DNA of 64,000 nt from positions 1,922,001 to 1,986,000 of the forward strand of contig NW_025963557.1 in assembly GCF_910591885.1 (NCBI RefSeq), read 5' to 3'. The notes beneath the pieces were generated by a model. It saw only the letters and a list, made by a program, of their open reading frames with translations, was not told where the DNA came from and did not search any database. This document shows, in pieces, positions 46,651 through 60,647 of this stretch. Positions within the stretch are counted from its first letter, which is position 1. Every line of letters starts with the position of its first letter. This DNA is from Bombus terrestris. Taxonomy: Eukaryota; Arthropoda; Insecta; Hymenoptera; Apidae. Position numbers and translations under genes: made by a program.

Positions 46651-48540
46651 TAGTATTACGTTATAACATATGACGTCATGTAGTATTACGATATAACGTA
46701 CAACGTTATATAGAATTACGATATAACGCACAACGTTATGTCGTATTACGTTATAACGTATCATGTCATGTAGCATTACGTTATAACGTATAACTTTATG
46801 GAGTATTACGTTATAACGTATGATGTCATGTGGTAATACGTTATTACAAATATCGTAATATTGTGTTACTTTATGACGTATGACGTCATGTAGTATTACT
46901 TTATGACGTATGACGTCATGTTGTATTACGTTATAACGTATGACGTTATGGAGTATTACGTTATAACGTATGAGGTCATGTGGTATTACGTTATTACGAA
47001 TAACGTTATATTGTGTTAATTTATGACGTATGACGTCATGTAGTATTACTTTATGACGTATGACGTCATGTTGTATTAGGTTACAACGTATGACGTTATG
47101 TATTATTACGATATAACGTATGACGTTATGTATTATTACGATATAACGTATGACGTTATGCAGTATTAGGTTATAACGTATGACGTCATGTAGTTTTGCG
47201 TTATAACGTATGCCGTCATGTAGCATTACGTTATAACATATGACGTCATGTAGTATTACGATGTAACGTACAACGTTATATAGAATTACGATATAACGCA
47301 CAACGTTATGTCGTATTACGTTATAACGTATCATGTCATGTAGCATTACGTTATAACGTATGACTTTATGGAGTATTACGTTATAACGTATGATGTCATG
47401 TGCTATTACGTTATTACGAATATCGTAATATTGTGTTACTTTATGACGTATGACGTCATGTAGTATTACTTTATGACGTATGACGTCATGTAGTATTAGG
47501 TTACAACGTATGACGTTATGTATTATTACGATATAACGTATGACGTCATGTAGTACTACGTTATAACGTATGACGTCATGTAGTATTACGTTATTACGAA
47601 TATCGTAATATTGTGATCCTTTATGACGTATGACGCCATGTAGTATTACTTTATTACGTATGACGTCGTGTAGTATTAGATTACAACGTATGACGTTATG
47701 TATTATAACGATATAACGTATGACGTTATGTATTATTACGATATAACGTATGACGTCATGTAGTATTAGGTTACAACGTATGACGTTATGTATTATTACG
47801 ATATAACGTATGACGTCATGTAGTATTACGATATAACGTACAACGTTATATAGAATTACGATATAACGCACAACGTTATGTCGTATTACGTTATAACGTA
47901 TCATGTCATGTAGCGTTACGTTATAACGTATGACTTTATGGAGTATTACGTTATAACGTATGATGTCATGTGGTATTACGTTATTACGAATATCGTAATA
48001 TTGTGTTACTTTATGACGTATGACGTCATGTAGTATTACTTTATGACGTATGACGTCATGTAGTATTACTTTATGACGTATGACGTCATGTAGTATTACT
48101 TTATGACGTATGACGTCATGTAGTATTACTTTATGACGTATGACGTCATGTAGTATTAGGTTACAACGTATGACGTTATTCATTATTACGATATAACGTA
48201 TGACGTTATGCAGTATTAGGTTATAACGTATGACGTCATGTTGTTTTGCGTTATAACTTATGATGTTATGTAGTATTACGATACAACGTATGACGTCATG
48301 TGGTGTTACGTTATTGCGAATAACGTTATATTGTGTTACTTTATGACGTATGACGTCATGTAGTATTACGTTATAACGTATGACGGTATGTAGTATTACG
48401 TTATTCCGTATAACGTTATATAGTGTTACTTTATGAAGTATGACGTTATGTTGTAGTACGTTATAACGTATGACGTTATGGAGTATTACGTTATAACGTA
48501 TGACGTCATGTAGTATTACGTAATAACGTATGCCGTCATG
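46651..48540. repeat. HOR-A unit 1 (63 monomers, 1,890 bp)
   Basis: The unit is defined by starting at GTATTACGTTATAACATATG and contains the unusual monomer TTGTGTTAATTTATGACG (47,011) and the rare TTGTGATCCTTTATG (47,611). The next copy begins exactly 1,890 bp later. Confidence 0.85.
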
Positions 48541-49710
48541 TAGTATTACGTTATAACATATGACGTCATGTAGTATTACGATATAACGTACAACGTTATA
48601 TAGAATTACGATATAACGCACAACGTTATGTCGTATTACGTTATAACGTATCATGTCATGTAGCATTACGTTATAACGTATAACTTTATGGAGTATTACG
48701 TTATAACGTATGATGTCATGTGGTAATACGTTATTACAAATATCGTAATATTGTGTTACTTTATGACGTATGACGTCATGTAGTATTACTTTATGACGTA
48801 TGACGTCATGTTGTATTACGTTATAACGTATGACGTTATGGAGTATTACGTTATAACGTATGAGGTCATGTGGTATTACGTTATTACGAATAACGTTATA
48901 TTGTGTTAATTTATGACGTATGACGTCATGTAGTATTACTTTATGACGTATGACGTCATGTTGTATTAGGTTACAACGTATGACGTTATGTATTATTACG
49001 ATATAACGTATGACGTTATGTATTATTACGATATAACGTATGACGTTATGCAGTATTAGGTTATAACGTATGACGTCATGTAGTTTTGCGTTATAACGTA
49101 TGCCGTCATGTAGCACTACGTTATAACATATGACGTCATGTAGTATTACGATATAACGTACAACGTTATATAGAATTACGATATAACGCACAACGTTATG
49201 TCGTATTACGTTATAACGTATCATGTCATGTAGCATTACGTTATAACGTATGACTTTATGGAGTATTACGTTATAACGTATGATGTCATGTGCTATTACG
49301 TTATTACGAATATCGTAATATTGTGATCCTTTATGACGTATGACGCCATGTAGTATTACTTTATTACGTATGACGTCGTGTAGTATTAGATTACAACGTA
49401 TGACGTTATGTATTATTACGATATAACGTATGACGTTATGTATTATTACGATATAACGTATGACGTCATGTAGTATTAGGTTACAACGTATGACGTTATG
49501 TATTATTACGATATAACGTATGACGTCATGTAATATTACGATATAACGTACAACGTTATATAGAATTACGATATAACGCACAACGTTATGTCGTATTACG
49601 TTATAACGTATCATGTCATGTAGCGTTACGTTATAACGTATGACTTTATGGAGTATTACGTTATAACGTATGATGTCATGTGGTATTACATTATTACGAA
49701 TATCGTAATA
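48541..49710. repeat. HOR-A unit 2, shortened
   Basis: It follows unit 1 at offset 1,890 up to about 49,320. It then lacks 180 bp (six monomers), so that TTGTGATCC falls at 49,321, and passes into HOR-B near 49,700. Confidence 0.82.
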
Positions 49711-49740
49711 TTGTGTTACTTTATGACGTACGACGTCATG

Positions 49741-50880
49741 TAGTATTACTTTATGACGTATGACGTCATGTAGTATTAGGTTACAACGTATGACGTTATG
49801 TAGTATTAGGTTACAACGTATGACGTTATGTATTATTACGATATAACGTATGACGTCATGTAGTATTACGTTATAACGTATCATGTCATGTAGTATTACG
49901 TCATAACGTATGCCGTCATGTAGTATTACGTTATAACATATGACGTCATGTAGTAATACGATATAACGTACAACGTTATATAGAATTACGATATAACGCA
50001 CAACGTTATGTCGTATTACGTTATAACGTATCATGTCCTGTAGTATTACGTTATAACGTATGACGTAATGGAGTATTACGTTATAACGTATGAGGTCATG
50101 TGGTATTACGTTATTACGAATAACGTTATATTGTGTTACTTTATGACGTATGACGTCATGTAGTATTACTTCATGACGTATGACGTCATGTAGTATTAGG
50201 TTACAGCGTATGACGTTATGTATTATTACGATATAACGTATGACGTTATGCAGTATTAGGTTATAACGTATGACGTCATGTAGTTTTGCGTTATAACTTA
50301 TGACGTTATGTAGTATTACGATACAACGTATGACGTCATGTGGTGTTACGTTATTGCGAATAACGTTATATTGTGTTACTCTATGACGTATGACGTCATG
50401 TAGTATTACGTTATAACGTATGACGGTATGTAGTATTACGTTATTCCGTATAACGTTATATAGTGTTACTTTATGAAGTATGACGTTATGTTGTATTACG
50501 TTATAGCGTATGACGTTATGGAGCATTACGTTATAACGTATGAGGTCATGTGGTATTACATTAGTACGAATATCGTAATATTGTGTTACTTTATGACGTA
50601 TGACGTCATGTAGTATTACTTTATGACGTATGACGGTATGTAGTATTACGTTATTCCGTATAACGTTATATAGTGTTACGTTATAAAGTATGACGTCGTG
50701 TAGTATTACGTTATAACGTATGACTTTATGGAGTATTACGTTATAACGTATGATGTCATGTGGTATTACGTTATTACGAATATCGTAATATTGTGTTTCT
50801 TTATGACGTATGACGTCATGTAGTATTACTTTGTGACGTATGACGTCATGTAGTATTACTTTGTGACGTATGACGTCATG
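49741..50880. repeat. HOR-B unit 3 (38 monomers), first of an identical pair
   Basis: 1,140 bp. Comparing it with 50,881-52,020 across the whole unit, I found no difference. The duplication lies in tandem with no intervening sequence. Confidence 0.9.
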
Positions 50881-52020
50881 TAGTATTACTTTATGACGTA
50901 TGACGTCATGTAGTATTAGGTTACAACGTATGACGTTATGTAGTATTAGGTTACAACGTATGACGTTATGTATTATTACGATATAACGTATGACGTCATG
51001 TAGTATTACGTTATAACGTATCATGTCATGTAGTATTACGTCATAACGTATGCCGTCATGTAGTATTACGTTATAACATATGACGTCATGTAGTAATACG
51101 ATATAACGTACAACGTTATATAGAATTACGATATAACGCACAACGTTATGTCGTATTACGTTATAACGTATCATGTCCTGTAGTATTACGTTATAACGTA
51201 TGACGTAATGGAGTATTACGTTATAACGTATGAGGTCATGTGGTATTACGTTATTACGAATAACGTTATATTGTGTTACTTTATGACGTATGACGTCATG
51301 TAGTATTACTTCATGACGTATGACGTCATGTAGTATTAGGTTACAGCGTATGACGTTATGTATTATTACGATATAACGTATGACGTTATGCAGTATTAGG
51401 TTATAACGTATGACGTCATGTAGTTTTGCGTTATAACTTATGACGTTATGTAGTATTACGATACAACGTATGACGTCATGTGGTGTTACGTTATTGCGAA
51501 TAACGTTATATTGTGTTACTCTATGACGTATGACGTCATGTAGTATTACGTTATAACGTATGACGGTATGTAGTATTACGTTATTCCGTATAACGTTATA
51601 TAGTGTTACTTTATGAAGTATGACGTTATGTTGTATTACGTTATAGCGTATGACGTTATGGAGCATTACGTTATAACGTATGAGGTCATGTGGTATTACA
51701 TTAGTACGAATATCGTAATATTGTGTTACTTTATGACGTATGACGTCATGTAGTATTACTTTATGACGTATGACGGTATGTAGTATTACGTTATTCCGTA
51801 TAACGTTATATAGTGTTACGTTATAAAGTATGACGTCGTGTAGTATTACGTTATAACGTATGACTTTATGGAGTATTACGTTATAACGTATGATGTCATG
51901 TGGTATTACGTTATTACGAATATCGTAATATTGTGTTTCTTTATGACGTATGACGTCATGTAGTATTACTTTGTGACGTATGACGTCATGTAGTATTACT
52001 TTGTGACGTATGACGTCATG
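50881..52020. repeat. HOR-B unit 4 (38 monomers), second of an identical pair
   Basis: An exact copy of the preceding 1,140 bp as far as I can read. Identity continues about 68 bp into the following C segment, as expected from a tandem duplication with breakpoints inside repeated monomers. Confidence 0.9.
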
Positions 52021-52850
52021 TAGTATTACTTTATGACGTATGACGTCATGTAGTATTAGGTTACAACGTATGACGTTATGTAGTATTACGATATAACGTA
52101 TGACGTTATGTAGTATTACGATATAACGTATGACGTTATGTAGTATTACGATATAACGTATGACGTCATGTGGTGTTACGTAATTGCGAATAACGTTATA
52201 TTGTGTTACTTTATGACGTATGACGTCATGTAGTATTTGGTTACAACGTATGACGTTATGTATTATTACGATATAACGTATGACGTCGTGTAGTATTACG
52301 TTACAACGTATGACGTTATGTATTATTACGATATAACGTAATACGTTATGCAGAATTGGGTTATAACGTATGACGTTACGTAGTATTACGTTATAACGTA
52401 TGATGTTATGGAGTATTACGTTATAACGTATGACGTCATGTGGTAATACTTTATTACGAATAACGTTATATTGTGTTTCTTTATGACGTATGACGACATG
52501 TAGTATTAGGTTACAACGTATGACGTTATGTATTATTACGATATAACGTATGACGTTATGCAGTATAAGGATATAACGTATGACGTCATGTAGTTTTGCG
52601 TTATAACGTATGACGTTATGTAGTATTACGATATAACGTATGACGTCATGTAGTATTACGTTATAACGTATGACGTGATGTGGTATTACGTTATTACGAA
52701 TAACGTTATATTGTGTTACTTTATAACGTATGACGTCATGTAGTATTACGTTATTCCGTATAACGTTATATAGTGTTACGTTATAAAGTATGACGTCATG
52801 TAGTATTACGTTATAACGTATGACGTGATGTGGTATTACGTTATTACGAA
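52021..52850. repeat. C segment 3, truncated
   Basis: Matches C segment 1 at offset 13,260, with GTTACGTAATTGCG at about 52,175 and GTATTTGGTTACAACG at 52,230. It breaks off near 52,851 and then passes through a mosaic of A- and C-like monomers to 53,820. Confidence 0.82.
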
Positions 52851-53820
52851 TATCGTAATATTGTGTTACGTTATGACGTATGACGTCATGTAGTATTACT
52901 TTATGACGTATGACGTCATGTAGTATTAGGTTACAACGTATGACGTTATGTATTATTACGATATAACGTATGACGTCATGTAGTATTACGTAATAACGCA
53001 TGCCGTCATGTAGTATTACGTTATAACATATGACGTCATGTAGTAATACGATATAACGTACAACGTTATATAGAATTACGATATAACGCACAACGTTATG
53101 TCGTATTACGTTATAACGTATCATGTCCTGTAGTATTACGTTATAACGTATGACGTAATGGAGTATTACGTTATAACGTATGAGGTCATGTGGTATTACG
53201 TTATTACGAATAACGTTATATTGTGTTTCTTTATGACGTATGACGACATGTAGTATTAGGTTACAACGTATGACGTTATGTATTATTACGATATAACGTA
53301 TGACGTTATGCAGTATAAGGATATAACGTATGACGTCATGTAGTTTTGCGTTATAACGTATGGCGTTATGTAGTATTACGATATAACGTATGACGTCATG
53401 TGGTATTACGTTATTGCGAATAACGTTATATTGTGTTACTTTATGACGTATGGCGTCATGTAGTATTACGTTATAACGTATGACGGTATGTAGTGTTACG
53501 TTATTGCGAATAACGTTATATTGTGTTACTTTATGACGTATGACGTCATGTAGTATTACGTTATAACGTATGACGGTATGTAGTATTACGTTATTCCGTA
53601 TAACGTTATATCGTGTTACTTTATGACGTATGACGTCATGTAGAATTACTTTATGACGTATGACGTCATGTAGTATTACTTTATGACGTATGACGTCATG
53701 TAGTATTAGGTTACAACGTATGACGTTATGTATTATTACGATATAACGTATGACGTTATGTATTATTACGATATAACGTATGACGTCATGTAGTATTACG
53801 TAATAACGTATGCCGTCATG

Positions 53821-55710
53821 TAGTATTACGTTATAACATATGACGTCATGCAGTATTACGATATAACGTACAACGTTATATAGAATTACGATATAACGCA
53901 CAACGTTATGTCGTATTACGTTATAACGTATCATGTCATGTAGCATTACGTTATAACGTATAACTTTATGGAGTATTACGTTATAACGTATGATGCCATG
54001 TGGTAATACGCTATTACAAATATCGTAATATTGTGTTACTTTATGACGTATGACGTCATGTAGTATTACTTTATGACGTATGACGTCATGTTGTATTACG
54101 TTATAACGTATGACGTTATGGAGTATTACGTTATAACGTATGAGGTCATGTGGTATTACGTTATTACGAATAACGTTATATTGTGTTAATTTATGACGTA
54201 TGACGTCATGTAGTATTACTTTATGACGTATGACGTCATGTTGTATTAGGTTACAACGTATGACGTTATGTATTATTACGATATAACGTATGACGTTATG
54301 TATTATTACGATATAACGTATGACGTTATGCAGTATTAGGTTATAACGTATGACGTCATGTAGTTTTGCGTTATAACGTATGCCGTCATGTAGCATTACG
54401 TTATAACATATGACGTCATGTAGTATTACGATGTAACGTACAACGTTATATAGAATTACGATATAACGCACAACGTTATGTCGTATTACGTTATAACGTA
54501 TCATGTCATGTAGCATTACGTTATAACGTATGACTTTATGGAGTATTACGTTATAACGTATGATGTCATGTGCTATTACGTTATTACGAATATCGTAATA
54601 TTGTGTTACGTTATGACGTATGACGTCATGTAGTATTACTTTATGACGTATGACGTCATGTAGTATTAGGTTACAACGTATGACGTTATGTATTATTACG
54701 ATATAACGTATGACGTCATGTAGTACTACGTTATAACGTATGACGTCATGTAGTATTACGTTATTACGAATATCGTAATATTGTGATCCTTTATGACGTA
54801 TGACGCCATGTAGTATTACTTTATTACGTATGACGTCGTGTAGTATTAGATTACAACGTATGACGTTATGTATTATAACGATATAACGTATGACGTTATG
54901 TATTATTACGATATAACGTATGACGTCATGTAGTATTAGGTTACAACGTATGACGTTATGTATTATTACGATATAACGTATGACGTCATGTAGTATTACG
55001 ATATAACGTACAACGTTATATAGAATTACGATATAACGCACAACGTTATGTCGTATTACGTTATAACGTATCATGTCATGTAGCGTTACGTTATAACGTA
55101 TGACTTTATGGAGTATTACGTTATAACGTATGATGTCATGTGGTATTACGTTATTACGAATATCGTAATATTGTGTTACTTTATTACGTATGACGTCATG
55201 TAGTATTACTTTATGACGTATGACGTCATGTAGTATTACTTTATGACGTATGACGTCATGTAGTATTACTTTATGACGTATGACGTCATGTAGTATTACT
55301 TTATGACGTATGACGTCATGTAGTATTAGGTTACAACGTATGACGTTATTCATTATTACGATATAACGTATGACGTTATGCAGTATTAGGTTATAACGTA
55401 TGACGTCATGTTGTTTTGCGTTATAACTTATGATGTTATGTAGTATTACGATACAACGTATGACGTCATGTGGTGTTACGTTATTGCGAATAACGTTATA
55501 TTGTGTTACTTTATGACGTATGACGTCATGTAGTATTACGTTATAACGTATGACGGTATGTAGTATTACGTTATTCCGTATAACGTTATATAGTGTTACT
55601 TTATGAAGTATGACGTTATGTTGTAGTACGTTATAACGTATGACGTTATGGAGTATTACGTTATAACGTATGACGTCATGTAGTATTACGTAATAACGTA
55701 TGCCGTCATG
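53821..55710. repeat. HOR-A unit 3 (63 monomers, 1,890 bp)
   Basis: Tandem with the unit starting at 55,711, offset 1,890. Scattered single-base differences exist, for example GATGCCATG near 53,993 and ACGCTATTACAAA near 54,009. Confidence 0.85.
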
Positions 55711-57570
55711 TAGTATTACGTTATAACATATGACGTCATGTAGTATTACGATATAACGTACAACGTTATATAGAATTACGATATAACGCACAACGTTATG
55801 TCGTATTACGTTATAACGTATCATGTCATGTAGCATTACGTTATAACGTATAACTTTATGGAGTATTACGTTATAACGTATGATGTCATGTGGTAATACG
55901 TTATTACAAATATCGTAATATTGTGTTACTTTATGACGTATGACGTCATGTAGTATTACTTTATGACGTATGACGTCATGTTGTATTACGTTATAACGTA
56001 TGACGTTATGGAGTATTACGTTATAACGTATGAGGTCATGTGGTATTACGTTATTACGAATAACGTTATATTGTGTTAATTTATGACGTATGACGTCATG
56101 TAGTATTACTTTATGACGTATGACGTCATGTTGTATTAGGTTACAACGTATGACGTTATGTATTATTACGATATAACGTATGACGTTATGTATTATTACG
56201 ATGTAACGTATGACGTTATGCAGTATTAGGTTATAACGTATGACGTCATGTAGTTTTGCGTTATAACGTATGCCGTCATGTAGCATTACGTTATAACATA
56301 TGACGTCATGTAGTATTACGATGTAACGTACAACGTTATATAGAATTACGATATAACGCACAACGTTATGTCGTATTACGTTATAACGTATCATGTCATG
56401 TAGCATTACGTTATAACGTATGACTTTATGGAGTATTACGTTATAACGTATGATGTCATGTGCTATTACGTTATTACGAATATCGTAATATTGTGTTACG
56501 TTATGACGTATGACGTCATGTAGTATTACTTTATGACGTATGACGTCATGTAGTATTAGGTTACAACGTATGACGTTATGTATTATTACGATATAACGTA
56601 TGACGTCATGTAGTACTACGTTATAACGTATGACGTCATGTAGTATTACGTTATTACGAATATCGTAATATTGTGATCCTTTATGACGTATGACGCCATG
56701 TAGTATTACTTTATTACGTATGACGTCGTGTAGTATTAGATTACAACGTATGACGTTATGTATTATAACGATATAACGTATGACGTTATGTATTATTACG
56801 ATATAACGTATGACGTCATGTAGTATTAGGTTACAACGTATGACGTTATGTATTATTACGATATAACGTATGACGTCATGTAGTATTACGATATAACGTA
56901 CAACGTTATATAGAATTACGATATAACGCACAACGTTATGTCGTATTACGTTATAACGTATCATGTCATGTAGCGTTACGTTATAACGTATGACTTTATG
57001 GAGTATTACGTTATAACGTATGATGTCATGTGGTATTACGTTATTACGAATATCGTAATATTGTGTTACTTTATGACGTATGACGTCATGTAGTATTACT
57101 TTATGACGTATGACGTCATGTAGTATTACTTTATGACGTATGACGTCACGTAGTATTACTTTATGACGTATGACGTCATGTAGTATTACTTTATGACGTA
57201 TGACGTCATGTAGTATTAGGTTACAACGTATGACGTTATTCATTATTACGATATAACGTATGACGTTATGCAGTATTAGGTTATAACGTATGACGTCATG
57301 TTGTTTTGCGTTATAACTTATGATGTTATGTAGTATTACGATACAACGTATGACGTCATGTGGTGTTACGTTATTGCGAATAACGTTATATTGTGTTACT
57401 TTATGACGTATGACGTCATGTAGTATTACGTTATAACGTATGACGGTATGTAGTATTACGTTATTCCGTATAACGTTATATAGTGTTACTTTATGAAGTA
57501 TGACGTTATGTTGTAGTACGTTATAGCGTATGACGTTATGGAGCATTACGTTATAACGTATAACTTTATG
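55711..57570. repeat. HOR-A unit 4 and start of a shortened fifth
   Basis: Follows unit 3 at offset 1,890. Private changes include GATGTAACG near 56,202 and a CGTCACG monomer near 57,145. Near 57,550 it jumps ahead within the unit, giving a truncated fifth copy to about 57,890 (TTGTGTTAAT at 57,781). Confidence 0.82.
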
Positions 57571-58110
57571 GAGTATTACGTTATAACGTATGATGTCATG
57601 TGGTAATACGTTATTACAAATATCGTAATATTGTGTTACTTTATGACGTATGACGTCATGTAGTATTACTTTATGACGTATGACGTCATGTTGTATTACG
57701 TTATAACGTATGACGTTATGGAGTATTACGTTATAACGTATGAGGTCATGTGGTATTACGTTATTACGAATAACGTTATATTGTGTTAATTTATGACGTA
57801 TGACGTCATGTAGTATTACTTTATGACGTATGACGTCATGTTGTATTAGGTTACAACGTATGACGTTATGTATTATTACGATATAACGTATGACGTCATG
57901 TAATATTACGATATAACGTACAACGTTATATAGAATTACGATATAACGCACAACGTTATGTCGTATTACGTTATAACGTATCATGTCATGTAGCGTTACG
58001 TTATAACGTATGACTTTATGGAGTATTACGTTATAACGTATGATGTCATGTGGTATTACATTATTACGAATATCGTAATATTGTGTTACTTTATGACGTA
58101 CGACGTCATG

Positions 58111-59160
58111 TAGTATTACTTTATGACGTATGACGTCATGTAGTATTAGGTTACAACGTATGACGTTATGTAGTATTAGGTTACAACGTATCATGTCATG
58201 TAGTATTACGTCATAACGTATGCCGTCATGTAGTATTACGTTATAACATATGACGTCATGTAGTAATACGATATAACGTACAACGTTATATAGAATTACG
58301 ATATAACGCACAACGTTATGTCGTATTACGTTATAACGTATCATGTCCTGTAGTATTACGTTATAACGTATGACGTAATGGAGTATTACGTTATAACGTA
58401 TGAGGTCATGTGGTATTACGTTATTACGAATAACGTTATATTGTGTTACTTTATGACGTATGACGTCATGTAGTATTACTTCATGACGTATGACGTCATG
58501 TAGTATTAGGTTACAGCGTATGACGTTATGTATTATTACGATATAACGTATGACGTTATGCAGTATTAGGTTATAACGTATGACGTCATGTAGTTTTGCG
58601 TTATAACTTATGACGTTATGTAGTATTACGATACAACGTATGACGTCATGTGGTGTTACGTTATTGCGAATAACGTTATATTGTGTTACTCTATGACGTA
58701 TGACGTCATGTAGTATTACGTTATAACGTATGACGGTATGTAGTATTACGTTATTCCGTATAACGTTATATAGTGTTACTTTATGAAGTATGACGTTATG
58801 TTGTATTACGTTATAGCGTATGACGTTATGGAGCATTACGTTATAACGTATGAGGTCATGTGGTATTACATTAGTACGAATATCGTAATATTGTGTTACT
58901 TTATGACGTATGACGTCATGTAGTATTACTTTATGACGTATGACGGTATGTAGTATTACGTTATTCCGTATAACGTTATATAGTGTTACGTTATAAAGTA
59001 TGACGTCGTGTAGTATTACGTTATAACGTATGACTTTATGGAGTATTACGTTATAACGTATGATGTCATGTGGTATTACGTTATTACGAATATCGTAATA
59101 TTGTGTTTCTTTATGACGTATGACGTCATGTAGTATTACTTTGTGACGTATGACGTCATG
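58111..59160. repeat. HOR-B unit 5 (35 monomers)
   Basis: Same start and end as the other B units. It lacks two monomers near 58,190 and one TTTGTG monomer at the end compared with the 38-monomer units. Confidence 0.85.
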
Positions 59161-60390
59161 TAGTATTACTTTATGACGTATGACGTCATGTAGTATTAGG
59201 TTACAACGTATGACGTTATGTAGTATTACGATATAACGTATGACGTTATGTAGTATTACGATATAACGTATGACGTTATGTAGTATTACGATATAACGTA
59301 TGACGTCATGTGGTGTTACGTAATTGCGAATAACGTTATATTGTGTTACTTTATGACGTATGACGTCATGTAGTATTTGGTTACAACGTATGACGTTATG
59401 TATTATTACGATATAACGTATGACGTCGTGTAGTATTACGTTACAACGTATGACGTTATGTATTATTACGATATAACGTAATACGTTATGCAGAATTGGG
59501 TTATAACGTATGACGTTACGTAGTATTACGTTATAACGTATGATGTTATGGAGTATTACGTTATAACGTATGACGTCATGTGGTAATACTTTATTACGAA
59601 TAACGTTATATTGTGTTTCTTTATGACGTATGACGACATGTAGTATTAGGTTACAACGTATGACGTTATGTATTATTACGATATAACGTATGACGTTATG
59701 CAGTATAAGGATATAACGTATGACGTTATGCAGTATAAGGATATAACGTATGACGTCATGTAGTTTTGCGTTATAACGTATGACGTTATGTAGTATTACG
59801 ATATAACGTATGACGTCATGTAGTATTACGTTATAACGTATGACGTGATGTGGTATTACGTTATTACGAATAACGTTATATTGTGTTACTTTATAACGTA
59901 TGACGTCATGTAGTATTACGTTATTCCGTATAACGTTATATAGTGTTACGTTATAAAGTATGACGTCATGTAGTATTACGTTATAACGTATGACGTGATG
60001 TGGTATTACGTTATTACGAATAACGTTATATTGTGTTACTTTATAACGTATGACGTCATGTAGTATTACGTTATAACGTATGGCGTTATGTAGTATTACG
60101 ATATAACGTATGACGTCATGTGGTATTACGTTATTGCGAATAACGTTATATTGTGTTACTTTATGACGTATGGCGTCATGTAGTATTACGTTATAACGTA
60201 TGACGGTATGTAGTGTTACGTTATTGCGAATAACGTTATATTGTGTTACTTTATGACGTATGACGTCATGTAGTATTACGTTATAACGTATGACGGTATG
60301 TAGTATTACGTTATTCCGTATAACGTTATATCGTGTTACTTTATGACGTATGACGTCATGTAGTATTACTTTATGACGTATGACGTCATG
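59161..60390. repeat. C segment 4
   Basis: Matches C segment 2 at offset 13,890, then 13,920 after one extra CAGTATAAGGATATAACG monomer at about 59,731. GTTACGTAATTGCG lies at about 59,315 and GTATTTGGTTACAACG at 59,370. Confidence 0.85.
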
Positions 60391-60647
60391 TAGTATTACT
60401 TTATAACGTATGACGTCATGTAGTATTACGTTATAACGTATGGCGTTATGTAGTATTACGATATAACGTATGACGTCATGTGGTATTACGTTATTGCGAA
60501 TAACGTTATATTGTGTTACTTTATGACGTATGGCGTCATGTAGTATTACGTTATAACGTATGACGGTATGTAGTGTTACGTTATTGCGAATAACGTTATA
60601 TTGTGTTACTTTATGACGTATGACGTCATGTAGTATTACGTTATAAC
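60391..60647. repeat. partial tandem copy of a 360-bp (12-monomer) piece
   Basis: From 60,391 the sequence repeats 60,031 onwards at offset 360, including the rare GTATGGCGTTATG and GTATGGCGTCATG monomers. It changes into HOR-A at about 60,648. Confidence 0.85.
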
